Assembly: GCF_003331145.1 (NCBI RefSeq)
Contig: NZ_QLVE01000015.1
Coordinates: 17,134 to 81,133, forward strand
Direction: 5' to 3'
DNA: 64,000 nt
Source of the DNA: Exiguobacterium sp. TNDT2
GTDB lineage: Bacteria; Bacillota; Bacilli; Exiguobacteriales; Exiguobacteriaceae
Shown here: positions 7,034 through 15,625 of the stretch, piece by piece
Layout: each line of letters begins with the position of its first letter
Position numbering within the stretch: the stretch's first letter is position 1
The notes under the pieces: generated by a model
The model's database searches: none
What the model was told of the DNA's origin: nothing
Seen by the model: only the letters and a program-made list of their open reading frames with translations
Position numbers and translations under genes: made by a program

Positions 7034-9280
7034 ATGGCAACCGAAATTAAATCAGCCTGGTCAGGATTTGTACCTGGGCAGTGGACGAACGAAGTGAACG
7101 TCGGTGAGTTTATCCGTTTGAACCGACACGAGTACACAGGGGACGATCGTTTCCTCGTCGGACCGACCGAAGCGACGAACCGTCTTTGGGCACAAGTGAT
7201 GGAATTGACGAAAGAAGAGCGGGAACGCGGCGGTGTTTGGGCGGTCGATCAAAACAATCCGTCGACAATCGTTTCGCACGGACCGGGATACTTAAACAAA
7301 GAACTCGAGAAAGTGGTCGGCGTTCAAACGGACGAGCCGTTCAAACGCTCGATTCATCCAAACGGTGGCATCCGGATGGTCGACGCTGCCCTTGAGTCAT
7401 ATGGTTTCGAGCCAAACCCTGAAATCACAAAGATTTATTCGGAAATCCGCAAAACGCATAACCAAGGTGTCTTCGATGCGTACACACCAGAGATGCGGGC
7501 GGCGCGGAAGTCAGGGATCATCACAGGTCTTCCTGACGCTTACGGCCGGGGACGGATCATCGGCGACTACCGCCGTGTTGCCTTGTACGGGTTAGACTTC
7601 TTGATTGCAGAACGTAAAAAAGATTTGGCGAACCGTGGCGGTTTCTTATCCGAGGCAGATATTCGGACACGGGAAGAAATGTCTGAGCAGCTCCGGGCCC
7701 TCCAAGAGTTAAAACAGCTCGGTGCGGCGTACGGGTTTGATCTCGGCCGTCCGGCGGAAAATACACAAGAGGCGTACCAATGGGTATACCTTGCTTATCT
7801 CGCAGCCGTCAAAGAACAGAACGGTGCCGCCATGTCACTCGGACGCGTCTCGACGTTCCTCGACGTTTACGCAGAACGTGATATCGAAGCAGGTCGTTTG
7901 ACCGAGTCGGACGTTCAAGAAATCGTCGACCACTTCATCATGAAGCTTCGAATCGTTAAATTCTTGCGAACACCTGACTATAACGAATTGTTCTCGGGTG
8001 ACCCGACGTGGGTAACTGAATCAATCGGAGGAATGAGTGAGGATGGCCGTTCGAACGTAACGAAGAGCTCATTCCGCTTCTTGCATTCACTCTCAAACCT
8101 CGGCCCAGCGCCAGAACCAAACTTGACGGTGCTTTGGTCGACGAAATTGCCAGAAGGATTTAAACAATATTGTGCGAAGATGTCGATTGAGACGTCTGCG
8201 ATCCAATACGAGAACGACGACCTCATGCTTCCAGAGTTTGGCGACGACTACGGCATCGCCTGCTGTGTGTCACCGATGAAGATCGGGAAACAGATGCAGT
8301 TCTTCGGTGCCCGCGCCAATATGGCAAAAGCACTCCTTTACAGCATGAACGGAGGCCGTGATGAGAAGAGCGGCGACCAAATCGCACCGGTTTGGGAGAT
8401 GAACACTGAAGATGTGCTCACGTACGATAAAGTGTACGCCGACTTCGACCGGACGCTTGATTGGCTCGCCGAGCTTTACGTCAACACGCTCAACGTCATC
8501 CACTTCATGCACGACAAATATGCGTATGAACGGATCGAGATGGCACTTCATGACCCAGAAATCTTACGGACAATGGCATGCGGAATCGCCGGTCTCTCGG
8601 TCACAGCAGATAGTCTGTCAGCCATCAAATATGCGACCGTGAAACCGGTCCGCAACGAGCAAGGTATTGCTGTCGACTTCGAGACAGAAGGCGACTTCCC
8701 TAAATTCGGAAACAACGATGACCGCGTCGATGCAATCGCTGTCGAACTCGTTGAGTCGTTCATGGAAAAAGTGCGCAAGCATAAAACATACCGCGACGCG
8801 CTCCATACGCAATCAGTCTTGACGATCACATCAAACGTCGTCTACGGCAAGAAAACAGGGAACACACCGGACGGACGCCGTGCCGGCGAACCGTTCGCCC
8901 CAGGTGCGAACCCGATGCATGGCCGCGATACGAAAGGTGCTGCCGCATCGCTCTCATCAGTCGCGAAACTTCCGTTCGAGCATGCCCAAGACGGGATCTC
9001 ATACACGTTCTCGATCGTACCGAAAGCACTCGGCAAAGAAGAAGTCGCTCGTGAACTCAACTTAGCGGCACTTCTTGATGGTTATATGGGCGGCGAGCAT
9101 AAAGGACATCACTTGAACGTCAACGTCTTCAACCGTGAGACGTTGCTCGATGCGATGGAGCATCCGGAAGAATATCCACAGCTCACCATCCGCGTCTCTG
9201 GTTATGCGGTCAACTTCATCAAGTTGACGCGCGAACAACAGATCGACGTCATCAACCGGACGTTCCACGGTTCATTGTAA
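7034..9280 (+). CDS. pflB: Formate acetyltransferase (pyruvate formate-lyase)
   Basis: Converts pyruvate and CoA into acetyl-CoA and formate during anaerobic growth, using a glycyl radical. 748 residues, the normal length. The active-site Cys pair is in [10 protein letters not shown] (middle of the protein) and the radical Gly is Gly723 in RVSGYAVNF near the C-terminus. SD GAGGAG precedes ATG 7034 by eight bases. The activase gene follows at 59 bases; between them is a hairpin without T run (9295-9316) that may protect or process the mRNA rather than stop it. The 360-base upstream region holds FNR, cre and Rex-like sites, as expected for an oxygen- and redox-controlled fermentation gene. Confidence 0.98.
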   Translation: MATEIKSAWSGFVPGQWTNEVNVGEFIRLNRHEYTGDDRFLVGPTEATNRLWAQVMELTKEERERGGVWAVDQNNPSTIVSHGPGYLNKELEKVVGVQTDEPFKRSIHPNGGIRMVDAALESYGFEPNPEITKIYSEIRKTHNQGVFDAYTPEMRAARKSGIITGLPDAYGRGRIIGDYRRVALYGLDFLIAERKKDLANRGGFLSEADIRTREEMSEQLRALQELKQLGAAYGFDLGRPAENTQEAYQWVYLAYLAAVKEQNGAAMSLGRVSTFLDVYAERDIEAGRLTESDVQEIVDHFIMKLRIVKFLRTPDYNELFSGDPTWVTESIGGMSEDGRSNVTKSSFRFLHSLSNLGPAPEPNLTVLWSTKLPEGFKQYCAKMSIETSAIQYENDDLMLPEFGDDYGIACCVSPMKIGKQMQFFGARANMAKALLYSMNGGRDEKSGDQIAPVWEMNTEDVLTYDKVYADFDRTLDWLAELYVNTLNVIHFMHDKYAYERIEMALHDPEILRTMACGIAGLSVTADSLSAIKYATVKPVRNEQGIAVDFETEGDFPKFGNNDDRVDAIAVELVESFMEKVRKHKTYRDALHTQSVLTITSNVVYGKKTGNTPDGRRAGEPFAPGANPMHGRDTKGAAASLSSVAKLPFEHAQDGISYTFSIVPKALGKEEVARELNLAALLDGYMGGEHKGHHLNVNVFNRETLLDAMEHPEEYPQLTIRVSGYAVNFIKLTREQQIDVINRTFHGSL

Positions 9281-9294
9281 GTAATCAAGGCTTG

Positions 9295-9316
9295 GCGGCC
9301 TTCATTCGAGGGCCGC
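9295..9316 (+). other. pflB-pflA intercistronic hairpin
   Basis: GCGGCC and GGCCGC separated by ten bases, with no T run after it. More likely an mRNA-stability or processing element between a strongly and a weakly expressed gene than a terminator. Confidence 0.5.
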
Positions 9317-9339
9317 TCATTCGTTAGGAGGTCATTTCG

Positions 9340-10056
9340 ATGACAATGGGATATGTACACTCGGTCGAATCGTTTGGAACCGTTGACGGTCCGGGAATTC
9401 GTTTTATCGTCTTTTTACAAGGTTGTGCGCTTCGTTGCTTGTATTGCCACAACGCTGACACGTGGGATTTCAAAAAGAATAACCATCGTTCGGCCGAGGA
9501 CGTCATTCAAGAAGCGCTCAGCTATCGTCCGTTCATGGAAGCATCAAAAGGCGGTATCACGATTTCAGGGGGCGACCCGCTCGCGCAACCAGAATTTTTA
9601 GAGGCACTCTTGCGTGAAGCGAAGAAACACGGGCTCCATACGACACTCGACACGTCGGGTGCACTTCGTCCCCCTAACTTGGACGCCATCTTAGATCATA
9701 CGGATCTCGTCTTACTCGATATCAAACATATTGACGATGACATGTGTAAGAAACTGACGGGACGGAGCAACGTCAATACGCTCGCGCTTGCTGAACATTT
9801 ATCCGAGCGCGGAACGAAAATGTGGATTCGCCACGTCCTCGTCCCAGAATGGACACTTGATGAAGGAGCGCTCCGTCGTACGGCGGCGTTCATTCAAAAG
9901 CTCGACCACGTCGAGAAAGTCGAAATCTTGCCGTACCATGAGATGGGTGTCTATAAATGGGAGGCACTCGGTCTCGACTATCCGCTCAAAGGAATCAAAC
10001 CTCCGACGGCGGAAGAAGTCGAATGGGCGGAAGGGATCTTACAAGGTACCGTTTAA
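9340..10056 (+). CDS. pflA: Pyruvate formate-lyase activating enzyme (radical SAM)
   Basis: Installs the glycyl radical on PflB using S-adenosylmethionine and a 4Fe-4S cluster. The radical SAM motif CxxxCxxC is Cys29, Cys33, Cys36 in QGCALRCLYCHN. The N-terminal signature SVESFGTVDGPGIRF and the segment GGITISGGDPLAQPEF are typical of PflA. 238 residues. SD TTAGGAGG lies before the ATG. It is the second gene of the pfl operon, which ends at the terminator that follows. Confidence 0.97.
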   Translation: MTMGYVHSVESFGTVDGPGIRFIVFLQGCALRCLYCHNADTWDFKKNNHRSAEDVIQEALSYRPFMEASKGGITISGGDPLAQPEFLEALLREAKKHGLHTTLDTSGALRPPNLDAILDHTDLVLLDIKHIDDDMCKKLTGRSNVNTLALAEHLSERGTKMWIRHVLVPEWTLDEGALRRTAAFIQKLDHVEKVEILPYHEMGVYKWEALGLDYPLKGIKPPTAEEVEWAEGILQGTV

Positions 10057-10092
10057 AAAACTGCGCAGACCAATACGGTCTGCGCAGTTTTT
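10055..10092 (+). terminator. Bidirectional terminator between pflA and ytsJ
   Basis: Stem AAAACTGCGCAGACC with its complement, five-base loop, A run on the left and T run on the right; serves the two convergent genes. Confidence 0.93.
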
Positions 10093-10095
10093 GGA

Positions 10096-11322
10096 TTAAA
10101 GATGTTTTTGACTGACGTGCTGACGGATGGCGGCCTCATCGAGTGGGCGCTTGGCGACGCCGGTCTCGACGGCGGCTTTGGCGACCGCGACCGCCACGGC
10201 GGGTGCGATTCGCTCATCGAACGGGCTCGGGATGACGACCCCTTTCGCCAAATCTTCTTCGGTCAATAAATCGGCAATCGCGTGGACGGCCGCTTCTTTC
10301 ATCTCTTCGTTAATCTCGGTGGCGCGAACGTCAAGCGCCCCGCGGAAAATACCAGGGAAGGCGAGGACGTTGTTCACTTGGTTGGCGAAGTCGGAACGAC
10401 CGGTCGCGACGACACGCGCCCCGGCTTTTGTCGCGAGGTCCGGCATGATCTCCGGAATCGGGTTCGCGAGTGCGAAGATGACCGGATCGACGGCCATCGA
10501 GCGGACCATGTCTTCCGTGACGGCCCCAGCCGCCGAGACGCCGATGAAGACGTCGGCACCTTGAAGCACATCGGTGAGCGTCCCTTCATGTTGCTTCCGG
10601 TTCGTCGCTTTGGCGATTTGATCTTTGAACGGGTTCATCCCTTCGACGCGTCCTTCGTAAATCGCGCCTTTCGTATCACAGATGACGAGGTCTTCGACGC
10701 CGAAACGCTTCAACAGTTTCGCGATGGCGATGCCGGCAGCCCCGGCACCGTTCATGACGACCCGAAGTTCAGGCATCGTCTTGTCGACGAGTCGCAACGC
10801 GTTGACAAGACCGGCCAAGACGACGATGGCCGTCCCGTGTTGGTCGTCATGGAAGACGGGAATCGGGAGCGTCTGTTTCAGGCGCGCCTCGATCTCGAAA
10901 CATTCGGGCGCCTTGATGTCTTCTAAGTTAACGGCACCGAATGTCGGCGCGAGCAGTTCGACCGTCCGGACGATTTCATCGACGTTATGCGTATCGAGAC
11001 AGATGGGAAACGCATCGACGCCGGCGAAGCTTTTGAACAAGACGGCTTTTCCTTCCATGACCGGCAGTGCGGCTTCTGGACCGATATTGCCGAGGCCGAG
11101 GACGGCACTTCCGTCCGAGACGACGGCGACCGTGTTGGCACGGAGTGTATAGTCGTAAGACAATTCCTTATCTTCAGCGATGCGACGGCACGGTTCGGCG
11201 ACACCTGGTGAATAAGCGAGGCTGAGCGCTTCTTTCGTGTCGACGTCGACTTTCGGTGTCGTTTCCAATTTTCCGTGGTGCATGGCGTGCATCTCAAGTG
11301 CGCGTTCGTTCAATGTTTTCAT
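10096..11322 (-). CDS. ytsJ: Malic enzyme, YtsJ type
   Basis: Oxidative decarboxylation of malate to pyruvate with reduction of NAD(P)+. 408 residues, the small bacterial form. Visible: the N-terminal malic domain with SLAYSPGVAEPCR and the catalytic Tyr/Lys region (GKAVLFKSFAGVDAFPICLDT), the metal-binding run VNLEDIKAPECFEIE and FHDDQHGTAIVVLAGL, and a Rossmann motif VVMNGAGAAGIAIAKLL. B. subtilis YtsJ is NADP-preferring; the preference cannot be fixed here. Single-gene transcript, convergent with pflA. Confidence 0.94.
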   Translation of the reverse strand: MKTLNERALEMHAMHHGKLETTPKVDVDTKEALSLAYSPGVAEPCRRIAEDKELSYDYTLRANTVAVVSDGSAVLGLGNIGPEAALPVMEGKAVLFKSFAGVDAFPICLDTHNVDEIVRTVELLAPTFGAVNLEDIKAPECFEIEARLKQTLPIPVFHDDQHGTAIVVLAGLVNALRLVDKTMPELRVVMNGAGAAGIAIAKLLKRFGVEDLVICDTKGAIYEGRVEGMNPFKDQIAKATNRKQHEGTLTDVLQGADVFIGVSAAGAVTEDMVRSMAVDPVIFALANPIPEIMPDLATKAGARVVATGRSDFANQVNNVLAFPGIFRGALDVRATEINEEMKEAAVHAIADLLTEEDLAKGVVIPSPFDERIAPAVAVAVAKAAVETGVAKRPLDEAAIRQHVSQKHL

Positions 11323-11491
11323 ATGTCTCTCCCTGTATGCTAGCGATTTTTATCTGTGACAATACGAATCCATTGTAGCGGAGAAACCGCTTTCTTTCGA
11401 GGGTTTTGCCTGCATTTATGCGAACTATTTCTGAACGATTGTTCACAAATGTCGGATTGGTGATAAGACTTGGTGCTAGGGCAGAAAGGTC

Positions 11492-11521
11492 GAAAAAGGA
11501 GCCACAGTTTTCTGTGACTCC
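11492..11521 (-). terminator. Terminator of rsgA
   Basis: On the minus strand, GGAGTCACAG-AAAA-CTGTGGCTCC (one G-T pair) followed by five T. Confidence 0.88.
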
Positions 11522-11530
11522 TCTCTTAGA

Positions 11531-12502
11531 TTAAGCTTTCGTTTTTCGTTTCTTCTTCTCAGCGAGACGTGCCGTCTCCGCTTGCCGTTTTTCCGCGTAG
11601 CGGAGCTCGCGCTCGAGCTTGACGAAGCTCTGATAGCGTTTCGCATCGAGCGTTCCGGATATGATGGCGGATCGGACGGCACAGCCCGGCTCGTTGCCGT
11701 GCGCACAGTCCCGGAACCGACACGTCTCGGCGAGTGCTTCGATATCCCGAAACGTCTCGTCGAGGTGGTCGGCTCCGTCCCAAAGACCGAATTCACGCAT
11801 ACCGGGTGTGTCGATGACGAACAAATCGTCAATCCGGAACAGTTCACGATGCGTCGTCGTGTGCTTGCCGCGCTCATCGCTCTCGCGGACGGCTTGCGTC
11901 TCAGCGACGGTCTCCCCGGCGAGCGCATTCGTCAGTGACGATTTCCCGACGCCGGACGAGCCGACGAGTACGATCGTGCTTTCGCTCGGCAGTGCGGCTC
12001 GTAACGCCTCGACGCCCTTGCCTGTAAGTGAACTGACAGGGAAGACGTCGACCCCCGGAACCGTCAAAGCGAGCTCATCGACAAGAGCCTCGGCGTTATC
12101 GACTTGGTCCGATTTCGTCAAGACGATGAGTGGTGTGGCTCCGGTTTCCCACGCGGCGAGCGAATAACGCTCGAGCCGACGCAGGTTGAAATCGTGCCCG
12201 CACGCCATCGTGATTAAGATGTAGTCGACGTTCGCGCAGATCAATTGTTCGCGCGTCTCGTTGCCGGCCGCTGCTCGTGATAAAACAGTGCGCCGTTCAA
12301 GGAGACGTCGAATCACGCCTTGACCATGCTCGCGAACGGTGAACTCGACGAAGTCACCGATGACCGGATAGTCGCGCTCGCTTTCGGCCTCATGTCGGAA
12401 TTTCCCGGTGACACTGCACGTATAGTTCGCACTTTCAGTCGTGATGGTATACATATGCTGGAACTGTGCCGTGACACGTCCCGTTGTGATTGTTTGATTC
12501 AA
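11531..12502 (-). CDS. rsgA: Ribosome small-subunit-dependent GTPase A
   Basis: GTPase that checks late 30S maturation. 323 residues from the start chosen. N-terminal OB fold, then a circularly permuted GTPase with the motif order G4-G1-G3: TKSD (129-132), GSSGVGKSSLTN (181-192), DTPGMREF; and a C-terminal zinc domain with ligands in CRFRDCAHGNEPGC. The start is TTG 12502, seven bases after a perfect SD AAAGGAGG (minus strand, 12518-12511). The frame is open 31 codons further up to an ATG at 12595, but that stretch (MMFYEHRTIRS and on) has no family counterpart and is poorly placed to an SD. The protein is longer than YloQ/CpgA (298 aa) and could be a second RsgA paralogue. Its leader looks regulatory. 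Confidence 0.93.
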   Translation of the reverse strand: MNQTITTGRVTAQFQHMYTITTESANYTCSVTGKFRHEAESERDYPVIGDFVEFTVREHGQGVIRRLLERRTVLSRAAAGNETREQLICANVDYILITMACGHDFNLRRLERYSLAAWETGATPLIVLTKSDQVDNAEALVDELALTVPGVDVFPVSSLTGKGVEALRAALPSESTIVLVGSSGVGKSSLTNALAGETVAETQAVRESDERGKHTTTHRELFRIDDLFVIDTPGMREFGLWDGADHLDETFRDIEALAETCRFRDCAHGNEPGCAVRSAIISGTLDAKRYQSFVKLERELRYAEKRQAETARLAEKKKRKTKA

Positions 12503-12543
12503 ATAGAATCCTCCTTTTAGTTGTGGAGGACAGTTGCCCTCCT
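12503..12543 (-). promoter_or_regulatory. rsgA leader: two mutually exclusive hairpins around the SD
   Basis: In minus-strand RNA, GGAGGGC pairs with GUCCUCC (seven pairs, loop AACU). The same UCCUCC can instead pair with GGAGGA of the rsgA SD (six pairs, ten-base loop). The first fold frees the SD, the second hides it. The stop codon of the upstream small ORF lies in the loop of the second hairpin. Confidence 0.5.
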
Positions 12544-12585
12544 GTTGGCTGACAAAGTGTGTACTGCGAATTGTACGGTGCTCAT
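12517..12585 (-). CDS. Possible 22-residue leader peptide upstream of rsgA
   Basis: ATG at 12585, nine bases after GAAAGGA, and stop TAA at 12519-12517, immediately before the rsgA SD. The peptide begins MSTVQFAVH and ends RRATVLHN. It is in a different frame from the upstream extension of rsgA. The last third of the ORF overlaps arm 1 and arm 2 of the attenuator hairpins, so a ribosome moving through or stalled in it would change which hairpin forms. There is no known homologue that I recognise, and short ORFs occur by chance; the support is the SD, the placement and the RNA fold together. Confidence 0.42.
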   Translation of the reverse strand: MSTVQFAVHTLSANRRATVLHN

Positions 12586-12648
12586 AAAACATCATCCTTT
12601 CATTGTTCGATGCGTCTAGTATAACACACGATTTGAGAACGCTATCAT

Positions 12649-12716
12649 CTCAGTCTACAGACCGAGGGAAAACAAGCCTTCCGCTCGTCGCACTATTGAA
12701 AATAACGTATTATGAT
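12649..12716 (+). promoter_or_regulatory. lia operon promoter with candidate LiaR operator
   Basis: An interrupted dyad at 12649-12666 (CTC-N-GTCT-N2-AGAC-N-GAG) lies about 65 bases before the start inferred from -10 TATGAT (12711-12716). There is no consensus -35. Placement and symmetry fit an activator such as LiaR upstream of a stress-inducible promoter, as in B. subtilis liaI. The operator assignment is inferred. Confidence 0.45.
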
Positions 12717-12746
12717 AAGAGTGTACTTAACGAGGAGGGATAATCG

Positions 12747-13130
12747 ATGAATCGCCAGGTGAAGCAAGTATTGTTCATTGTGGCCGCGATCTCTTTAGTT
12801 CTCGTTCTAATCGGCTTTTTACCGAACATGATCATGTTCGGTTTGGGGGCGCTCTTAGCACTGTGGGCTGGAGTCAGATTCATGGCCGTAACACATGTCG
12901 GCGCAAAAATCGGTTACGGCGCGCTTGCTGTGATCGGAATCATCACAATTTTATCGAATATTTGGGCGTTGCTCGGGATTGTGGTGGCATGGGTATTGTT
13001 TAAAGGGTATATGATGTATGCCAACCAAAAACAAGACGTCGAGATTTTCAATGCGGACGGATCGCATGCGAGCCGCAGCAGCTTTCAATCGTTCGATCAA
13101 GTTTGGCAGAAGTTTGTAAACCGTCGCTAA
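12747..13130 (+). CDS. liaI: LiaI-like small membrane protein
   Basis: 127 residues with three to four hydrophobic helices in the first 90 residues and a soluble tail (DGSHASRSSFQSFDQVWQKF). In B. subtilis LiaI is the membrane anchor that recruits the PspA-like protein LiaH under envelope stress. Identity is weak in a small hydrophobic protein, so the call rests on topology and on being first in a complete lia operon, 19 bases ahead of liaH. SD GAGGAGGGA precedes the ATG. Confidence 0.75.
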   Translation: MNRQVKQVLFIVAAISLVLVLIGFLPNMIMFGLGALLALWAGVRFMAVTHVGAKIGYGALAVIGIITILSNIWALLGIVVAWVLFKGYMMYANQKQDVEIFNADGSHASRSSFQSFDQVWQKFVNRR

Positions 13131-13149
13131 GCTTCACAAGGAGGATATT

Positions 13150-13821
13150 ATGATGAAAACACCATTTGACCAGTTTCGTGATTTAGCTAACGAGTTGACG
13201 AAAGAACTATCGAAAGAGATGAAGAAGTTTCAAGATAAAGAAGGGCCACGTTCGGCTCCACGCTCGAGTGGGGAAGCTGAATTGAACCGCCATATCCGCG
13301 GGGCTGAGAAAGAGGCGTTGTCGGTCGAACGTCTCGTCGAGCGTCAAAAGTCATTGCTCGAGGAACTTGCGACGAAACGCGATGATGCCAAGCAAATGGC
13401 CGATAAGCGTTATGAGCAGACAGAGCTTGCCAAACAAGCGGGCGAAGACAAGCTCGCCGAACGAGCGGCGCTTGAATCGAAGCATTACGGCGAGCAATAT
13501 CGTTATTTCGAAGGTCTCCTCGACGAAGGAACGCGTGAACTCGATGACCTTGAGCGTCGTGCCCTCGAGATGCGACTGAAGCTCGATGAGATGCAAAACA
13601 AACGGTATGAGTTCGCGATGCGTGAGAACCTGGATTTATTGAAAGGTGCGCTCGATCAAATCTTCGGTGCAGAGACATCGAAGACACACCCGTTCACGGA
13701 AGACGAGAAAAAAGAAGAGAAGAAACAAGAACCGGCCGCTGAAGAGAAAATCGATGCGACGGACGAAGATGATTTCGAAGCAAAACTAAAAGAACTTGAG
13801 CGTCGTTTCAAACAAGACTGA
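13150..13821 (+). CDS. liaH: LiaH, PspA/IM30-family envelope-stress protein
   Basis: Cytoplasmic coiled-coil protein that forms large rings and protects the membrane after damage by lipid-II antibiotics. 223 residues, almost entirely predicted helix from about 45 to 180 (repeats such as LVERQKSLLEELATKRDDAKQMADKRYEQTE split by short linkers), with an acidic, lysine-rich tail. The N-terminus is amphipathic (FDQFRDLANELTKELSKEM), as in the membrane-binding helix of PspA proteins. It follows liaI and is separated from liaF by an internal terminator, so liaI and liaH are expected to be made in excess over liaFSR. Confidence 0.88.
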   Translation: MMKTPFDQFRDLANELTKELSKEMKKFQDKEGPRSAPRSSGEAELNRHIRGAEKEALSVERLVERQKSLLEELATKRDDAKQMADKRYEQTELAKQAGEDKLAERAALESKHYGEQYRYFEGLLDEGTRELDDLERRALEMRLKLDEMQNKRYEFAMRENLDLLKGALDQIFGAETSKTHPFTEDEKKEEKKQEPAAEEKIDATDEDDFEAKLKELERRFKQD

Positions 13822-13832
13822 CGCAACGGTTC

Positions 13833-13870
13833 AGCGATGGTCCGGCGAATGGTTGGGCCATCGCTTCTTT
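13833..13870 (+). terminator. Internal partial terminator between liaH and liaF
   Basis: Stem AGCGATGGTCC/GGGCCATCGCT with one mismatch and an eleven-base loop, followed by TTCTTT. The weak T run suggests partial termination with read-through into liaFSR. Confidence 0.65.
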
Positions 13871-13907
13871 GCTTCATGTTACATACTGTCAGAGAGGGGG
13901 AAACAAC

Positions 13908-14600
13908 GTGGAACGTTGGAACACACGCCAAATCATCGGCTTCATGATTATTTTATTTGCCATTGGACTATTTATCGATATCGTGACGGGTGGCAACAGC
14001 GTCCTCTTCAGCATGGTTGTCCCGTTATTGTTGCTGTATATCGGGCGTCGCTTCAGCCGGAAAGGCAATCAGCCGGTCAGCTATATCTTTTACGGGATTG
14101 GCGGCATCATGCTCGTCGGGCTCATCTTCTCGTCGGCGGCGTTCGGCTTTGTGTTGTCAGGATTACTCCTCATGTTCGGCTATCGACTCTATAAGAACCG
14201 TCCACTCGAATCGAGCCGGTTCAAGTCACACATCCGGCAAGAACAGGCCTTTTCGTTCGGGACGAAAGAGAGCGGTCACTACGTGCTTCAAGACACGAAT
14301 GAATTCTTCTTGCTGCGTGACGTCGAACTCGACTTGTCGCGCGCCATCATTCCGGAGGGAGAGACGTTCTTGTTATTGAATGGACTCGCCGGGGACGTCC
14401 GGATTCTCATTCCGGCCGGCTACGATTACTCGATTGATGCCTCGATCGGGTTCGGCAAGATTCAAGTCGACGAGTCAAACTATTCACCGGTGTTCAACCG
14501 TCGCTTCTACACGGCTTCGGACGATTATCAAGCGGCGACGCGTAAAGTCCGCATCCATATCGTGCTCATGAGCGGAAGTGTCGAGGTGATGACCGTATGA
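13908..14600 (+). CDS. liaF: LiaF, membrane inhibitor of LiaS
   Basis: Keeps the LiaS kinase silent without stress. 230 residues: four membrane helices in the first ~105 residues, then a soluble beta-rich domain (from about 115: GHYVLQDTNEFFLLRDVELDLSRAIIPEGETF, then LNGLAGDVRILIP) that matches the LiaF-like C-terminal domain. The start is GTG 13908 behind SD GAGAGGGGG; an in-frame ATG at 13869 sits in the terminator region and has no SD. It overlaps liaS by four bases. Confidence 0.9.
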   Translation: MERWNTRQIIGFMIILFAIGLFIDIVTGGNSVLFSMVVPLLLLYIGRRFSRKGNQPVSYIFYGIGGIMLVGLIFSSAAFGFVLSGLLLMFGYRLYKNRPLESSRFKSHIRQEQAFSFGTKESGHYVLQDTNEFFLLRDVELDLSRAIIPEGETFLLLNGLAGDVRILIPAGYDYSIDASIGFGKIQVDESNYSPVFNRRFYTASDDYQAATRKVRIHIVLMSGSVEVMTV

Positions 14601-15625
14601 AGAAAGATTCATACCCAAGGACGGTCGTCTGGCATCAGTTATTTAGCAGCCTGTTGACGGCACTGTTCGTCACGATCGCATTTTTAATAGGTGACTCGAC
14701 TTCACTCCGAGATTTGTTCACACGTGAAGAAGGGTTGCCTTTCGGTGTGTCTATCCTTGTCATCGCCGTCTTGATCGGTAGCATCTTCGGGGTCGGCTCG
14801 TATTTTTATTTGCGACGCGACTTCCGGGAAGTGGCAATCGCTTTGTGGAAGCTTGAGAATCAAAAAGAGATCACGTTCCGTCCATTGTCGCCTTACCGTG
14901 ATACGCTCGAACGAATTGCCCGGATTTCTAAGCAACGCACGGAAATGATTGAGATGGCCAAGCGGGTCGGTGACCGTCCTGTCAGTGTCGAGGAAGCGCG
15001 CAGCGAAGCGGTCGTCGAAGAACGGCGCCGTGTTGCCCGTGAACTGCATGACTCGGTCAGTCAACAACTGTACGCCATCTCAATGATGACGACGGCGGCC
15101 AAACAGACGATCATCTCGAAGCCGGACGTGGCCGCCAAACAAATCGAGCAGGTCGAAGTGATGGCACAAACCGCTCAGGCGGAAATGCGCTCGCTTTTGT
15201 TGCAACTCCGTCCGGTCGAACTCGAAGGGATGACCCTTAAGACCGGCATCGAGCGACTGTTAGAAGAGTTGTCGCGCAAACAATCCACCGAGCTTGTCTG
15301 GCGCCTCGAAGAAGTTGAGTTGTCGCGTCATACCGAGAACGAATTGTTCCGTATCGTTCAAGAAGCAATCAGTAACACGCTTCGCCATGCGAAAGCGAAA
15401 CGACTCGAAATTGAAATGCGGACCGTGCAACAGACGGTCATCTTAAAAATAAACGACGACGGAATCGGCTTTCATGTCGATGATACACAAGTCGCCTCAT
15501 ATGGCTTACAATCGATAAGAGAGAGGACGGCTGAGGTCGGCGGGACGTTACGACTCGTCAGTGTGCCCGGCGTCGGTACTCAAATTGAAGTGCGTGTGAA
15601 ACAACAAGTGGAGGGGTTACAATGA
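14597..15625 (+). CDS. liaS: LiaS, envelope-stress sensor histidine kinase
   Basis: Sensor of the NarX/DesK type (HisKA_3). Two N-terminal membrane helices (about 12-32 and 50-72) frame a very short outer loop, typical of intramembrane-sensing kinases that rely on a partner (LiaF). Phosphate acceptor His151 in RRVARELHDSVSQQLYA; the ATPase domain has N-box EAISNTLRHAKA, G1 NDDGIGF and G2 YGLQSIRERTAEVGG. 342 residues. Its last codon overlaps the liaR ATG by four bases. Confidence 0.94.
   Translation: MKKDSYPRTVVWHQLFSSLLTALFVTIAFLIGDSTSLRDLFTREEGLPFGVSILVIAVLIGSIFGVGSYFYLRRDFREVAIALWKLENQKEITFRPLSPYRDTLERIARISKQRTEMIEMAKRVGDRPVSVEEARSEAVVEERRRVARELHDSVSQQLYAISMMTTAAKQTIISKPDVAAKQIEQVEVMAQTAQAEMRSLLLQLRPVELEGMTLKTGIERLLEELSRKQSTELVWRLEEVELSRHTENELFRIVQEAISNTLRHAKAKRLEIEMRTVQQTVILKINDDGIGFHVDDTQVASYGLQSIRERTAEVGGTLRLVSVPGVGTQIEVRVKQQVEGLQ

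Noticed and set aside
11559..11783. Alternative frames inside rsgA and similar short frames inside menD, bmrD and potD
   Set aside because: Overlap well-supported genes and have no SD or recognisable motif.
12503..12595. 31-codon N-terminal extension of RsgA
   Set aside because: A perfect SD precedes TTG 12502 and the extension has no family match; the region is better read as a leader with a small ORF in another frame. Some longer RsgA proteins exist, so this is not fully excluded.
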